Source of the DNA: Castanea sativa
Taxonomy: Eukaryota; Streptophyta; Magnoliopsida; Fagales; Fagaceae
Direction of reading: 5' to 3'
NCBI RefSeq assembly: GCF_040712315.1
Contig: NC_134021.1
Span: forward strand, 43,401,501-43,465,500
DNA length: 64,000 bases
Shown here in pieces: positions 1-10,552 of the stretch. The translations under genes were made by a program, and so were the position numbers. How positions within the stretch are numbered: the stretch's first letter is position 1; each line of letters opens with the position of its first letter. The notes beneath the pieces are model-generated. The model worked only from the letters and a program-made list of their open reading frames with translations. It had not been told where the DNA came from and ran no database searches.

Positions 1-714
1 AATCTTCTCATAACCAAGTCCTAAATCCTTAATAATTTTCTTAGCCTCATATGTGTCTTTCGGTAACTTCGCATCCAAAGGAAGCATATCTTTCAAAATC
101 TGGAGCAACATTGTAAAAGACTTATTGCTCCAACCATTAAGACACTTTAACTGATATAAATGCACAATGGCAGACAACTTGCTAAAATTCTTGCACCCTT
201 CATACAAATGTTGATCAGCATCTTTAAGTAAATTGTAAAACCTTTGCGCTTCTTGATTAGGAACTTGCCTAGATTGTTGCACATTTGGGACTTCTTCTAG
301 TGGTACTGAAGAATTATTACTATCTCCAGATTCATTCACTATGTGGCCACGCAATAAATCATGCATCATATTAGGTATATCACCATATTCAGTGGAAATG
401 TCTTGTGAATTCAAGAATTCTTGTGCATTCAAGGTCTCTTGGACATGACTTGTACTAGTTTCACAAGAAGTTGTTGTAGTAGTCAAGGGTTCTCCATGGA
501 AAAACCAACATTCATAACCATTGCAAAATCCAAAAGATACTAAGTGATCCCGTACAGTATTAACATCAAGCATAGTTGAATTCACACATTTTTCACAAGG
601 ACATGAAATCATCCCATCTATAGTCTTTACTTTAGATGCAAACTTCAAAAAGTCATTAATCCCTAGTACATACTCTTTTGAATGCCTAGGCTTTTTCATC
701 CAACTCTTATCCAT
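1..714 (-). CDS. CACTA (En/Spm) TNP2-like transposase, N-terminal part, cut by window edge
   Basis: An open frame of 238 codons runs leftward from an ATG at 714 and leaves the window without a stop. The N-terminus has the transposase-associated domain of plant CACTA elements. It opens MDKSWM, then EYVLGINDFLKF (about residues 15-25), a CPCEKC cysteine cluster at 38-43, and VRDHLVSFGF and CWFFHGEP near 60-75. Residues 150-238 (LYEGCKNFSKLSAIVHLYQLK, then LPKDTYEAKKIIKDLGLGYEKI) match the region just before the catalytic TNP2 core, which lies outside the window. TNP2-type proteins bind element ends and carry the DDE transposase. The frame has no lesion here, and the Transposase_24-like gene lies 1.2 kb upstream on the same strand, as expected for one element. 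The family call is from motif memory; whether the rest is intact cannot be seen. Confidence 0.85.
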   Translation of the reverse strand, partial: MDKSWMKKPRHSKEYVLGINDFLKFASKVKTIDGMISCPCEKCVNSTMLDVNTVRDHLVSFGFCNGYECWFFHGEPLTTTTTSCETSTSHVQETLNAQEFLNSQDISTEYGDIPNMMHDLLRGHIVNESGDSNNSSVPLEEVPNVQQSRQVPNQEAQRFYNLLKDADQHLYEGCKNFSKLSAIVHLYQLKCLNGWSNKSFTMLLQILKDMLPLDAKLPKDTYEAKKIIKDLGLGYEKI

Positions 715-1930
715 GGGTATCAATTGCTCTACAAGATAAATTAAATAAAGCTGAAATTAAATTAATAAGACCATAAAAAAAACATTAAATTACAAACTTG
801 CACCATTATTAGGCCTACCTCCTTTAAATGTAGGAACATGATAAATCCTTGCCCAAAAAATTACAAACTTGCACCATCAATTACGGTCTAAGTCTGGTTT
901 AGTTTAATTTGGTCAGCCAAAAAATTTTTATTGGTAGACCTACCTAAGTGAATTGGAATATATTAAACTAATCACAAACACTATTAGAAGTGAAATCTGA
1001 AAGAAATTATTTGCAAAATTATGGTATTAGAATGTATTACAATTAATGTAATATAAGTACTCTCTAAAAACATAATACCTAATAAACACTTTTTTCTACA
1101 TATTTTATAACACTAATAGTCATGCAAATTTTCTAACATAATGAAAAGTAAAAGTATAGAGATTTTTTTTTAACGGGTGGATATTTTAACATAAAAAGCA
1201 AACCAAAGCCGTCTTTATGAAAAAATCAATCTTTTATAAGTATACATCAAAGCACCGTCCATAAAATTGGTTTGGTTTGTTTTTTTTTTTTTTTTTTGAG
1301 AAAAATTGCATTAAGTTTTATTAGGTTTGAATTCATAACAATGAAAAGGAACCATAAACAGTCACAGACACAAAATAAAATAAAATCTTTACAAAAAAAA
1401 AATAGAGAAAGACATTAGCTTTGTATATAAACTTTAAAGTTTAAATCCAAGATCCACATACACAAAAAAATAAAAATAAAATAAAAGCGTGAATGAGAGA
1501 ATATTTACCTCGAATCAGTGGAGAGATCAGAACACCCAAAGAGAAAGAGAGATTGAGTTTATGTTTGCTTGGTACCCAAGCAAACATAAACTAATTAGGC
1601 AAGCAACAATAAAAATTAAGGCCATAATATTCTGCTTTGAAAGCATTAATCACCAAGAATCACTACAACAGTGAAATATGCTTCCTCTTCATTGCTCCAA
1701 TGCTCCCTCTTTATTTCTCCAATATATTTTCATCTTTCTTGTAATATCAGAAACAATATATCTCCATTAGACAAAGTATGTTGTCATTCACAATACTTCT
1801 ATTGAATAACATTTGAAAATATTAAGTGGTTTTCTTTCTGGTTAGAATCCTAAATCAAAAAAATTTTTAAAAATAAAAAAAAGTTGATTAATTATCAATT
1901 AGAAAGAAATACAATAAAATAAAACTTACT
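715..1930. other. Spacer between the two CACTA-type genes
   Basis: AT-rich sequence between the TNP2-like start and the end of the Transposase_24-like gene. It has poly-T and poly-A runs (about 1277-1298 and 1857-1885) and no convincing gene. A 61-codon frame at 1489-1674 has no recognisable features. A CACTACAACAGTG string near 1662 resembles a CACTA end but lacks the A-rich extension and subterminal repeats, so it is not called. Confidence 0.5.
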
Positions 1931-3852
1931 TCAGATTTCCATTTCATCAGTTGCAGCAAAGGGATGCCATGGAGATTGTTGATGAGGGGAACCACTAGCC
2001 ACACCTTTATCCTAAATTATAAAGTAAAACAATAATATAAAGATATAAAATAACATAATTTAGTAATCCTAACAAAACATGCAAAGCATAAAGAATATAT
2101 CACATATTTATAACCTGTAAATCAGTATTAGCAGGGAGTTGAATATGCTGCATAACCATTGCCAACTTATCTTCTAAGGTTGATACTTTATCTGTCAAGC
2201 GACGTATCTTTTCATCTTTCAACCTCTCATCTTCACTAGTTATCTTTATCCCTCCATAACAGCTATTTTTTGAGCCACTTTGGTTAGAAGGAGTTGGCCC
2301 GAATCCTAAACCCCGCACACGACCATGTTTCTCTTTACCCATTACCTTAGAAAACGCATCTGTGGAAGACCATGCTATACTTCCATTTGCACCTTCAGGC
2401 AAGTCACTAGCTTCTTGACTCATGAACTCCTTCAGTTTGTCCTAAGAATCAGGATAATAATTATAAATTTTGTTTTAAAAAAAAATGGAGAATGGTAGAA
2501 ATAAAGTTCTTATACTAAAAAAATATGATGACACATACAATTTTCTCACTTGCATCCTCATTAACAGGCATCCCATCCTTTTTTTTGTGAAGCTTTACAT
2601 ATAGCTTCCCTCGATTTGGTGCAACCCCATCTTTTTTGAACTGCATCACAAATATATTAATTATTTTAATGGATGCAAATGAATGTAAGCAAAATACACA
2701 AACTATTTCCAAGTACTAACTTTGTAATTACCATATCAAAGGCATGTTGTGCATAAGATTTTGATCCTGCAGTGTGTACATCTTTTTTCTTTTTACTGGC
2801 TTTCTTACCAGCCCTGCTACGTTCCTACATTCAACATAAAAACACACTGATTAAACTTAAAGTTAATTCACTTTTCTTTTCATTTGTATTTATGAATAAG
2901 TGTTCTACCAAAGCATTAGATGCCATAATGTATAAGATAATGTTATATATACCAGTCCATCTCTACTAAACCAAAAGTTTACAAGTGTAGCAAAATCTTG
3001 GCGATTCACTGTACTTGGGGCCTCAGCTACTATCCCTGCTGCAGTTTTTGACTCATCATAATGCTTTGCTTTCAAGGCGCACTTCCAATTCCTCCACTTT
3101 TCACCCAAACCCTTTAAAGTCAAACGTTTGATAATCTTTCTTTCTTCCTCATTTTTGGAAATGTGAAATTTTGACTGAATCATAAATACAAAAAAAAAAA
3201 AAAAAATGTAACCACATGAAAGAAACATTAAAAATTTCAAAAAATAAATATAGCTTTAGGTACTAGAATTTTAATACTTCAATAATAGTCCAACATTTAT
3301 CTTTGTAGTCAGTAGGCACTTTACGCCAATTAAAATAATTAATTGGACATAAGTTGGGCTTTCTTGCAACAGTGCCCACAAATCGATTAAAAATAATACC
3401 TTCACGCTCAACTGGCTGAAAACAGCCATTAAAAGATAACTCGACTTTTTTCCCATCAGTTAAATTCCATATCTCAGACATACGTGTTATCCCACGTGTG
3501 CTACGTACACCTGCATGGTCTATTATTTATACAAAAAAAAAAAATGTGGTCAACAACAAAAGCATACTTTTAATTAAGATTGTATTGTGAAAAATGACTA
3601 CAATAGAAAGTATTTATTTAATTTCATAATACCTGTAATTTGAACTTCTATTTCTGTAGATTCCTCATCTAAATTATCATCTGCTTGAGGTTGAGGCACT
3701 AATAGGGCACTTGATCGATTAGCTGATGGGCCAAGTGATTGATCAAGAGGTAGTGTGTCTTGTGACTGATTAGGCCCTAATGACCCCTGTGATGGGTCTT
3801 GTGGTTGTGGCTCAATTTCAGCATTAACTATACGAATCCGTTTCTTTCCCAT
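1931..3852 (-). CDS. Transposase_24-like (Ptta/En/Spm) protein, seven-exon intact model
   Basis: Seven exons join in frame: 3852-3633, 3510-3278, 3174-2953, 2824-2732, 2640-2539, 2441-2115 and 2011-1931. All six introns are GT-AG, and the model gives 1,278 nt (425 residues plus TGA). The first intron splits a Gly codon; the other five fall between codons. The order matches the plant Transposase_24 family: a Q/P-rich acidic N-terminus; RGITRMSEIWNL; FNRFVGTVARKPNLCPINY; WRKVPTDYKDKCW; LGEKWRNWK; IVAEAPSTVNRQDF; HTAGSKSYA; APNRGKLYVKLHKKKDG; and DAFSKVMGKEKHGRVRGLGF. The C-terminal end (KDEKIRRLTDKVSTLEDKLA) looks like a short coiled coil. These proteins accompany TNP2 in CACTA elements and may act as the second, DNA-binding factor. 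No stop or frameshift was found, so the gene may be young. The exact start is the first ATG in frame and is not otherwise proven. Confidence 0.8.
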
Positions 3853-5370
3853 ATCTATTTAGAAAAGTATCAATATAGATAATTATCAACACAAATCACA
3901 TATTCATTATACATAAATCCAACAAGGAACGTATAGCAATAACGCAAACCTAACTAATAATTTATCACCCTATAAGAATGTTTTTTCAGATAATTGGTAT
4001 TGTGGGGTTACATTGAACTGATACTAATCATGGTTTTTGTGTACACAGCAAGTTTTCATGCAGGCTGGTGAAAGAATGCTAGCGGTAAGATTAGAGAGTG
4101 TGAAGGATTTTCCTTGTGTATTTATAGTTTTTAAAAAATATTAATCTATTGCATTGACTGAATCTTCTTTATTCATCAAACCCATACACAATTACATCTG
4201 TAAGCCAATTTCTCGTGATTGACATCAAGGCCAAGAGACTTCAATGAGTAGATGTAAAGCATATAAATCAAAACGGCATACAAACAATGTTTAGCCGAAA
4301 ACACCATACCACCATTAAAATAAGTCTTTTTTTTTTTAACCTGAAACGTATAAACTTTCATTTGACTAAGCCAAGTATACAGAGTAAGGCTAGACCCAAC
4401 TATCTTAATATTAGCATACTTTGACTACCTCTGTACAATTTATGACATTAGAAAGAGGAATAAAAATGGATGAAAAAATTACAAACCTTCTGAAAAATTA
4501 GTTCCTCCTTGCGATAGAGAAGTGAAAGACAGACACGGAAGAGAGACAAAAGAGAAGTGAAAGCAGAAAACCAATATTTCATTTCGCGCCTGCGCCAAAA
4601 TAAATCTAAGATTTGGGTATTACGGATGACAATTATTTTTTTTTTAATGGGATAAATATTAGTTTTTGATAGACATCTATTTCAAAATGAAGATTGTTAA
4701 CGATTGAAGAGCAAAATAATCTTCAGGCTATTACGTGGGTCATGTTTTATCTAAGAAATTAATTTTTTTTTGGTGAAACAAATAATTTTCATTTCATTTT
4801 TTATGGAAATAAATAATTTCTTCTATATATAATTAATAACATAGTTAAGAACAAATAATTTTAGCTCTCAAGACTATAATATGGAGTATGAAAAAAAATT
4901 GATTATGTTATCAACATACTCAATTTTTTCGGTCTTAAAATTAACTTGTACCATATTTATTATTTCATAACTTCAAGAACCATTAGTCTAAAATCCTATA
5001 AAAATAAAATAATTTATAATGACCAATATAAAAATCTAATAATATGATAGTTTTTTATTTTGATTAAAAATACTCATTTAAAAAAAAAAAATAACGTAAC
5101 TATATGGAGGTGGGCAAATTTTATTGTTCAAAATCCGTTGTCCTTATTGTTGAGTTGTTGCCATGGGTTTCGACCATACTAAGGCCAAGTGCAACGCGGT
5201 GAGATCTAGGCTTTTTATTTTTATAATATAACAAATTTAGTTAAGAGACACTAAACTGCTAACATTGACATTGGTCTAAAGGCTAGGGCCAAAAAACTTC
5301 CAATATAAATAATGAAGTCTTCAAATTATAAACCAAAACTTTGAGTGCATTATTGAGAAGCAAATGAAAT
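3853..5370. other. AT-rich region upstream of the Transposase_24-like gene
   Basis: No gene recognised. It would contain the promoter and the element's end if the CACTA element is complete on this side. I looked for a TAGTG terminus with a T-rich approach between 3,860 and 5,000 and found none, so the element's right boundary is unresolved. From about 4,640 to 5,100 the sequence is very AT-rich with short inverted stretches only. Confidence 0.4.
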
Positions 5371-5670
5371 TATAAATGTGGGTGGGTGGTGGGGAGGGGG
5401 GGAAGGAAATATCAAAGAGGATTGGGCTTAGGTTGAGCCCAAAGGGGCCCAATTATGTATTAAGGAAAGTGAATGGGCTCAAACCAAGCATTTTGGCCCA
5501 AAGGTCAAGGGAATTAGCCCAGAGAAGACCTGTCTGAAAACAAACCATTATCTAGAATTCTGATAAGACCAACCCGAGGAACGTTTGAACCAAAAGCCTG
5601 TGTCGAGGAAGAGGATAGGCTCAAAAATGTAAACAGGCAAATAAAGGCTATCAGGCTACACCTACGATAC
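5371..5670. other. LTR-like debris rich in GGGCCCA/TGGGCTT motifs
   Basis: G-rich run followed by repeated 'gggctta', 'gagccca' and 'ggggccca' strings, of the type seen in degenerate plant Ty3 LTR and UTR sequence. There is no open frame and no TG...CA boundaries could be fixed. Function unknown. Confidence 0.25.
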
Positions 5671-6166
5671 TATCTTGTCCTCTTTAGGTGGCTTGAAGGC
5701 TCTCTTAGTCCCTCAAGGTTTTATTCTTTCCACATGACACCAAGCCTCGGGGGAAAAGGCTTCTACACATCAAGGGAGGGCACCCCTTATGAACTAGGCT
5801 TTGGACACTCACTTAAGCGATGTGGGGCTCCACCCAGTGCCTCACCCACACCCTTAGAGGAGAGCCATCCTCGGCTCTGATACCATCTGTCATGTCCTGC
5901 CCCTATGTGCATGATCTTGTCCTCTATGGGCGGCCCGAAGGCTCTCTTAGTCCCTCAAGGTTTTGTTCTTCCCACATGACACCAAGCCTCGTGGGAAAAT
6001 GCCTCATACGCATTAATGGAGGGCACCCCTTATGAACTAGGCTCTGGACACTCACTTAAGCGATGTGGGACTCTTGGCACCCAATGCTTCACCCACACTC
6101 TCAGAGGAGAGCCGTCCTCAGCTCTGATACCATCTGTCACGCCCTGCCTCCATGTGCATGATGATA
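5671..6166 (-). repeat. Two tandem copies of a ~247-bp LTR-like unit with antisense tRNA-Met PBS
   Basis: The strings 'gctctgataccatctgtca' at 5874 and 6121 are 247 bp apart, and the sequence between them is repeated with few differences. The repeat contains 'ctctcttagtccctcaagg', 'atgacaccaagcctcg', 'actcacttaagcgatgtgg' and 'cacccttagagg' or close variants. On the minus strand 'gctctgatacca' reads TGGTATCAGAGC, the usual primer-binding site of plant LTR elements (initiator tRNA-Met). The units are therefore probably LTR/PBS junctions of a minus-oriented element, tandemly duplicated. No coding sequence remains. Confidence 0.5.
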
Positions 6167-6610
6167 TTGTCCTCTTTGATCGAAATATTTTCTCCTAGTT
6201 ACGCTTGTGTTCTATGAAATGAAGGGGCGAAATCCACCTCTCACCTATTACAGGGATGCTCTTTTATTCAAGCTGCTTGGTTTCAAGATTTTGTTTGGAA
6301 TTCCTTTAATTTGCCAACCAAAACTCACTTCATTGATGTTATGGAATTAACTTCACAAAAATTGAAAATTTCAAACTTTGACATATTGTGTCTTGCGAGT
6401 TGCAAGAGGGAATATGTTAAGGGATTACGAGATCAATTGTTAATCGTTGAAAAGAGAATCTCAAAAGCTTTGAACTTACGGTCCCGAACTTCTATCTACA
6501 CACTAGAATTCATTGAAGTGAACAACAAATCTATTTTGGGATAAAGTACAAGAAATATGTATTCACTAATAAAAAAAAAAAAACTAAAATGGAACAAAGT
6601 TCTACAAAAG
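6167..6610. other. Unassigned sequence
   Basis: Contains a 77-codon plus-strand frame (6311-6544, ends KSILG) with ordinary composition but no family I recognise and no splice context. It is listed because the frame is not a simple-repeat artefact. It could be a gene or transposon fragment. Confidence 0.2.
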
Positions 6611-7167
6611 GAGTGGCAAAATCTGACACAACCCGTGAACCTAACACGATTAACCTATTTATAAACAGGTTATGGGTTGAGGCTGAATATATTTGGGACA
6701 TATTTGGGTTGACACGGCTAACCCGTTTAATAAACGGGTCATGTTTGTGTTCAACATGCGAACCTATCTAACTTGTTTAACTCATTTAGCTTTTAAAGTT
6801 ATTAATTATTTTTGATATTATTGCTTAATTTATGGTAATTTTTATATGTTTATTACTATATTTATGGTTGTAATTATATTTTAATTTTATTTATATATGA
6901 GAATTGATAAAAATTATATTGGTTAGGTATGACTTGCTAATCAAATAGATTATTTAAAATGGCTCATTTGCATTGACTTTTACATGACTTGTTAATTAAA
7001 CGAGTTAAACATGTTAGGTTGAGTTGACCTGTTTGATAAACAGGTCGTGTTCGGGTTGAGAATTCTTGGCATGTTTACTAAACAGGTCGGGTTCGGGTTA
7101 ACCTATATAACCTAATATTCATGGCTCGACAAGACACGAACCCAATTCGCAAACACGAATTGCCACC
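6611..7167. mobile_element. Palindrome-rich, hAT-like non-autonomous element
   Basis: The left end reads gagGTGGCAA-like sequence and the right end, read in reverse, starts GGTGGCAATTCGTG; both share a GTGGCAA core. Inside are several short palindromes of the form AACCTGTTT-AT-AAACAGGTT (near 6650, 6722, 7025 and 7078). No open frame belongs to it. The flanks show only an imperfect similarity (ttctaca/ttctgta), so the target duplication is not established. Ends are approximate. Confidence 0.35.
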
Positions 7168-7455
7168 TTCTGTACAAATGACCAATCTTGATTAAAAATA
7201 TAAAGAAATAAAATAATTTTATATTATAAAAATATAGAATGATAAATCATATAAAAAAATTAAAATTAAAATATTAATCCTTCAACTATAAAACATAATG
7301 ATTAATGCTAAATATATTATTTATAATAAAAAATTTATATATAAGCTTATGTATTTTATATTTTTATTAATTAGTAGGTGTCATAAATTATTTTAATTTT
7401 TCAAATTCTTTAAATTATAGTTAATAGTCATAGATTTCCAGCTTTTTTTACAATT

Positions 7456-7525
7456 CTAGTGTTTAGTCCGTTGGTTCTTATCTTGGACACTTACCTTGAG
7501 AAGGTGGGTTCGAACCCTACTGATT
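7456..7525 (+). mobile_element. tRNA-like SINE head
   Basis: A perfect B-box-like string GGTTCGAACCC lies at 7507-7517. About 33 bp upstream a degenerate A-box-like TTAGTCCGTTGG lies at 7463-7474, the spacing of an internal RNA polymerase III promoter. There is no cloverleaf, so it is not a tRNA gene. What follows is a T-rich tandem repeat and not a normal SINE tail. Confidence 0.35.
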
Positions 7526-7550
7526 GGAACTTTTTCAATTTCTTTTTTAT

Positions 7551-7860
7551 TTTTTTCCCTCCCTAATAAACTTGTGTGCTGGAAGTTTTTTGTTTTTTGT
7601 TTTTTTTTTCCCTCCCAAATGAACGTGGGTTGGAAGTGCTCTATTTTTTGTTTCCCTCCCAAATAAACGTGTGTTTTTATTTTTTTCCCTCCCTAATAAA
7701 CCTGTGTGCTGGAAGTTTCTTTTACCTTCTTTTTTTTTTTTTTTCCCTCCCAAATGAACGTGTGTTGGAAGTGTTCTTTTTTTTTTTTTTTGTTTCCCTC
7801 CCAAATAAACGTGGGTTGGAAAGTGAAATTCAGGTTCCTTTTTTTTCTCCCAAATAAACT
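7551..7860. repeat. Higher-order tandem repeat of T-runs plus CCCTCC-AATAAAC units
   Basis: Seven subunits of about 45-55 bp each consist of a T run, CCCTCC, then an AATAAAC or AATGAAC string followed by GTG...GGAAGT. Three subunit types repeat in the same order: A at 7557 and 7687, B at 7610 and 7745, C at 7654 and 7796, a trimer period of 130-142 bp. A partial unit ends the array. Open frames here encode only F- and K-rich simple sequence and are not genes. Confidence 0.75.
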
Positions 7861-8802
7861 TATTTTTTTAACTTCCTTTTTATTTATTTATTAACCCATT
7901 GAATTCTTATCTCATCTTGGTTTTTACGTATAATTATTTTTAACTTTTTAAAAGTCTTTATCTTATCTTGGTTTCTAATACTGACCTTCTTTATCTTTAT
8001 CTCAAAATTGTAGTTACCCGCCATGTTAAAAAATAAAACCTAGTTGCCAATAATTTTCATCTCCTCAAGAAAAAAAAAAACTCTTGTAGAAGGAGTCGTA
8101 ACAACAACTCACGGGTGAGTTTTTAACCCCTCTCTCTTTGTCTCCCACTTCATCAATTTTCTTAATCTTCAATATTTTTTTTACAATTTTCTTAGAGAAT
8201 TTGCTATTTCCTCCAAATCTAAGAGAGTGGAGACTGAAGAGTGATTGAATGTATGGTTTTTAACCATTACTCTCCAGGTAAACATCAAGATTTTTAAACT
8301 ATTATGCATTTTTTTATAAATAAATATGTTAAATAGCATATAAATAAAACAAAATAATTTTAATTAGTTTTTTTATTGGGTTTTTTTTTTTTTTTTTTGT
8401 ATTTCTTGATCTATTGAGATTTAGCATTTTTTTTAAAAAAAATAAAATGAGTAATGATTGAATTGAGGCTTAGTTTTGACTTTGAATATGTGCATGTGAT
8501 TCTTAAATTTCACGAATATATACTAATTTAATCAAATATTAGTGAAAATTAATATTTTTTAGGATTAATTACTAAATTTTTTTGTAAAAAAAAAAAAAAA
8601 CTAAAATGTCTTATGAATATGATTACAGCTATCTATGACTATGATTACTTATGTTTTTAGTCCTTGTAGCACGTAACACTTAATTAAAAGTATGATTGTG
8701 GTGTTGACTACTTTTTTTTTTGTGCATAAACAAATTTAAGTTTAAATTGTCTTTTGACCGTTATTTCTAGCCTACTAAACGTGAAAGCTATAGGTTTAAT
8801 CA
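7861..8802. other. Unassigned AT-rich sequence upstream of the transposase pseudogene
   Basis: No gene recognised. It probably holds the eroded 5' part of the plus-strand CACTA element whose 3' end is at 10552, but no CACTA left terminus could be found. Confidence 0.35.
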
Positions 8803-9223
8803 ATTCTATTAATGTTGTTAGTTGGCGTACAATGCCAAATGACTACAAAGAAAATTGTTGGAATATAATTGAGGTATTAAAATTTTAGTAACATATATTA
8901 TACTTCTTTCCAGAATTTCAATGCTTCTACATTGATTTTATATATATATAGAAAGAATGCTTCTACATAGTCGTTATGGTTTTTTTTTTTTTTAATATGT
9001 ATTTGTGTTTCAGTCAAAGTTTGACTTCCCCCAAGATGAGATTGCAAGAGAGATAATCAAGCGTCATAATTTAAAGAGATTGGCTGATCAATGGATGAAT
9101 TGGAAGCATGCTATGAAAGCAAAACACTTTGATAAGTCAAAACTGCAACACAAATAGTGGCTGAGGCTCCAAATTTAGTAAATCGCCAAGATTATGCTAA
9201 GCTTGTTGACTCTTGGTTTAGAG
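8803..9223 (+). pseudogene. Transposase_24-like pseudogene, plus-strand CACTA copy
   Basis: Two exon remnants match exons 2 and 3 of the intact minus-strand gene at 1.9-3.9 kb. The first (about 8803-8873) encodes SWRTMPNDYKENCWNIIE and ends at a GT donor in the same place as the intact gene. The second starts after CAG at 9013 (exon from 9014) and encodes DEIAREIIKRHNLKRLADQW, NWKHAMKAKHFDKSK, then after a one-base frameshift near 9140 IVAEAPNLVNRQDYAKLVD and WFR, ending at a GT donor after 9223. The upstream half of exon 2 is gone and later exons are not recognisable. It belongs with the CACTA terminus downstream. Non-functional as a protein. Confidence 0.8.
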
Positions 9224-9734
9224 GTAATACAATAAAAATAATGCACATGAGAAGATATGTATTTGTCATCATTTTTTTTCCAATAGCCATTTGATGTATT
9301 CTAAGATTTGCCTATATATACAGTTTTCACTAATGCATATATATGGTTTATTGTATTCCAGGAAACAAAGACAATACATTGGAATATAAAGGGAGACCAA
9401 GTTTCATGCTGGAGTGACTTTTGGCATACTTCAAAGGGAATATTTATATTCTTAGTTTTTATTGTAGGTTGTTTACAATTATTTTATCCTTGTCTTATCT
9501 TAAGTACCAAAAAATATTGTTTATACTTTTATTTAGGTATTTGTGATTTCAAACTTCGAATTGTAAATTTTTATTTCTTCATTTGGATCAATATTATTAA
9601 CTATTTGCAATTATTTTATTACTTTGATTTTTGGAATTGTGGATTTTAATAACATTCCAAACATGTTATATTACTAATTTTCAGGGAAAATTTAATTATA
9701 AAAATATTTTTGTAATATTCAATAATGTTTATAC
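9224..9734. other. AT-rich interior of the decayed CACTA element
   Basis: A 113-codon frame (9308-9649) is F/I/Y-rich and looks like an AT-rich chance frame. An acceptor-like 'ttccag' at 9357-9362 is followed by sequence that does not match exon 4 of the intact gene. No other content recognised. Confidence 0.4.
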
Positions 9735-10552
9735 CTTCGGTAACAGTTTTATAACTGCTCCTATATGGATCCTATAGTAGCGGTTGTTTTTTGTTGCAAT
9801 AACTAATTTATAACAAAGTGTACGAATGGGAGAACTAGTGGTTTATTTTATTTTATAGCAGTGTTCTATAAAACTGTTGTTAAAGAATATCTAGTAGCAA
9901 TTCACAAAATCGCTGTTAAAAATAATTCATGCTAGAAATAAGGGAAGGATTTACAAACATTTTTAATTTTGTTTAGTAGCGGTTTATAGAACTGCTGCTA
10001 AAGAATCTATATCAGCAATTACATAACCGCTGGTACGAATAATTAATTTCAAAAAGAAGGGCTCTATGTACTAGCGGTTTTTTTTAATTCTCTAGCAGCA
10101 GTTCTATGAATTGCTGCTAAATAATCTATAGGAGCGGTCACATAACTGTTGGTACAAATAATTAATTCTGAAAGGAAGGGCCGTGTGTATTAGCAATTTT
10201 TAATTCTCTAGCAGTGGTTCTATGAACTGCTACTAAAAAATCTATAGCAGCAGTTACATAACCGTTGGTATAAATAATTAATTCCAAAAGGTAAAGTTGT
10301 GTACTAGCAGTTTTTAATTCCCTAGCAGCAGTTTATAAAACTGCTGCTATAGATGTTTTCTATACCAGCGATTCCTAAAACCGCTGCTATAACCTATAGT
10401 AACCTATAGCGACGGCAACTTAACAGCGGTTATTCAAGTTGTAGTAGTGGTTTAGAAAACTGCTGGTATAGACCTCTATGACATTTAGCAGCATTTTTTA
10501 ATAGTTTTAGAAGTGGTTACAACCGCTGTTAAAAATCAAGTTTTTTGTAGTG
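9735..10552 (+). mobile_element. CACTA element 3' subterminal repeats and terminus
   Basis: About 20 short direct and inverted copies of AGCAGCGGTT / AACCGCTGCTA variants crowd this segment, the classic arrangement of transposase-binding motifs next to CACTA ends. The block stops at TTTTTTGTAGTG (10541-10552), the reverse complement of CACTACAAAAAA, the canonical CACTA terminus. The next three bases are 'agt'; the matching left copy was not found, so the target duplication is unproven. Together with the pseudogene upstream this is one old, plus-oriented CACTA element. Confidence 0.8.

Noticed and set aside
1656..1680. CACTACAACAGTG as a CACTA terminus
   Set aside because: No A-rich continuation, no subterminal repeats and no matching opposite end.
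7507..7517. A tRNA gene based on the GGTTCGAACCC box
   Set aside because: No acceptor stem or cloverleaf can be formed around it; kept only as a SINE-like head.
7456..7894. Phe-rich and Lys-rich frames of 62-93 codons
   Set aside because: Translation of poly-T tandem repeats on either strand.
9308..9649. 113-codon frame as a gene
   Set aside because: F/I/Y-rich chance frame in AT-rich DNA inside the decayed CACTA element; no exon match.
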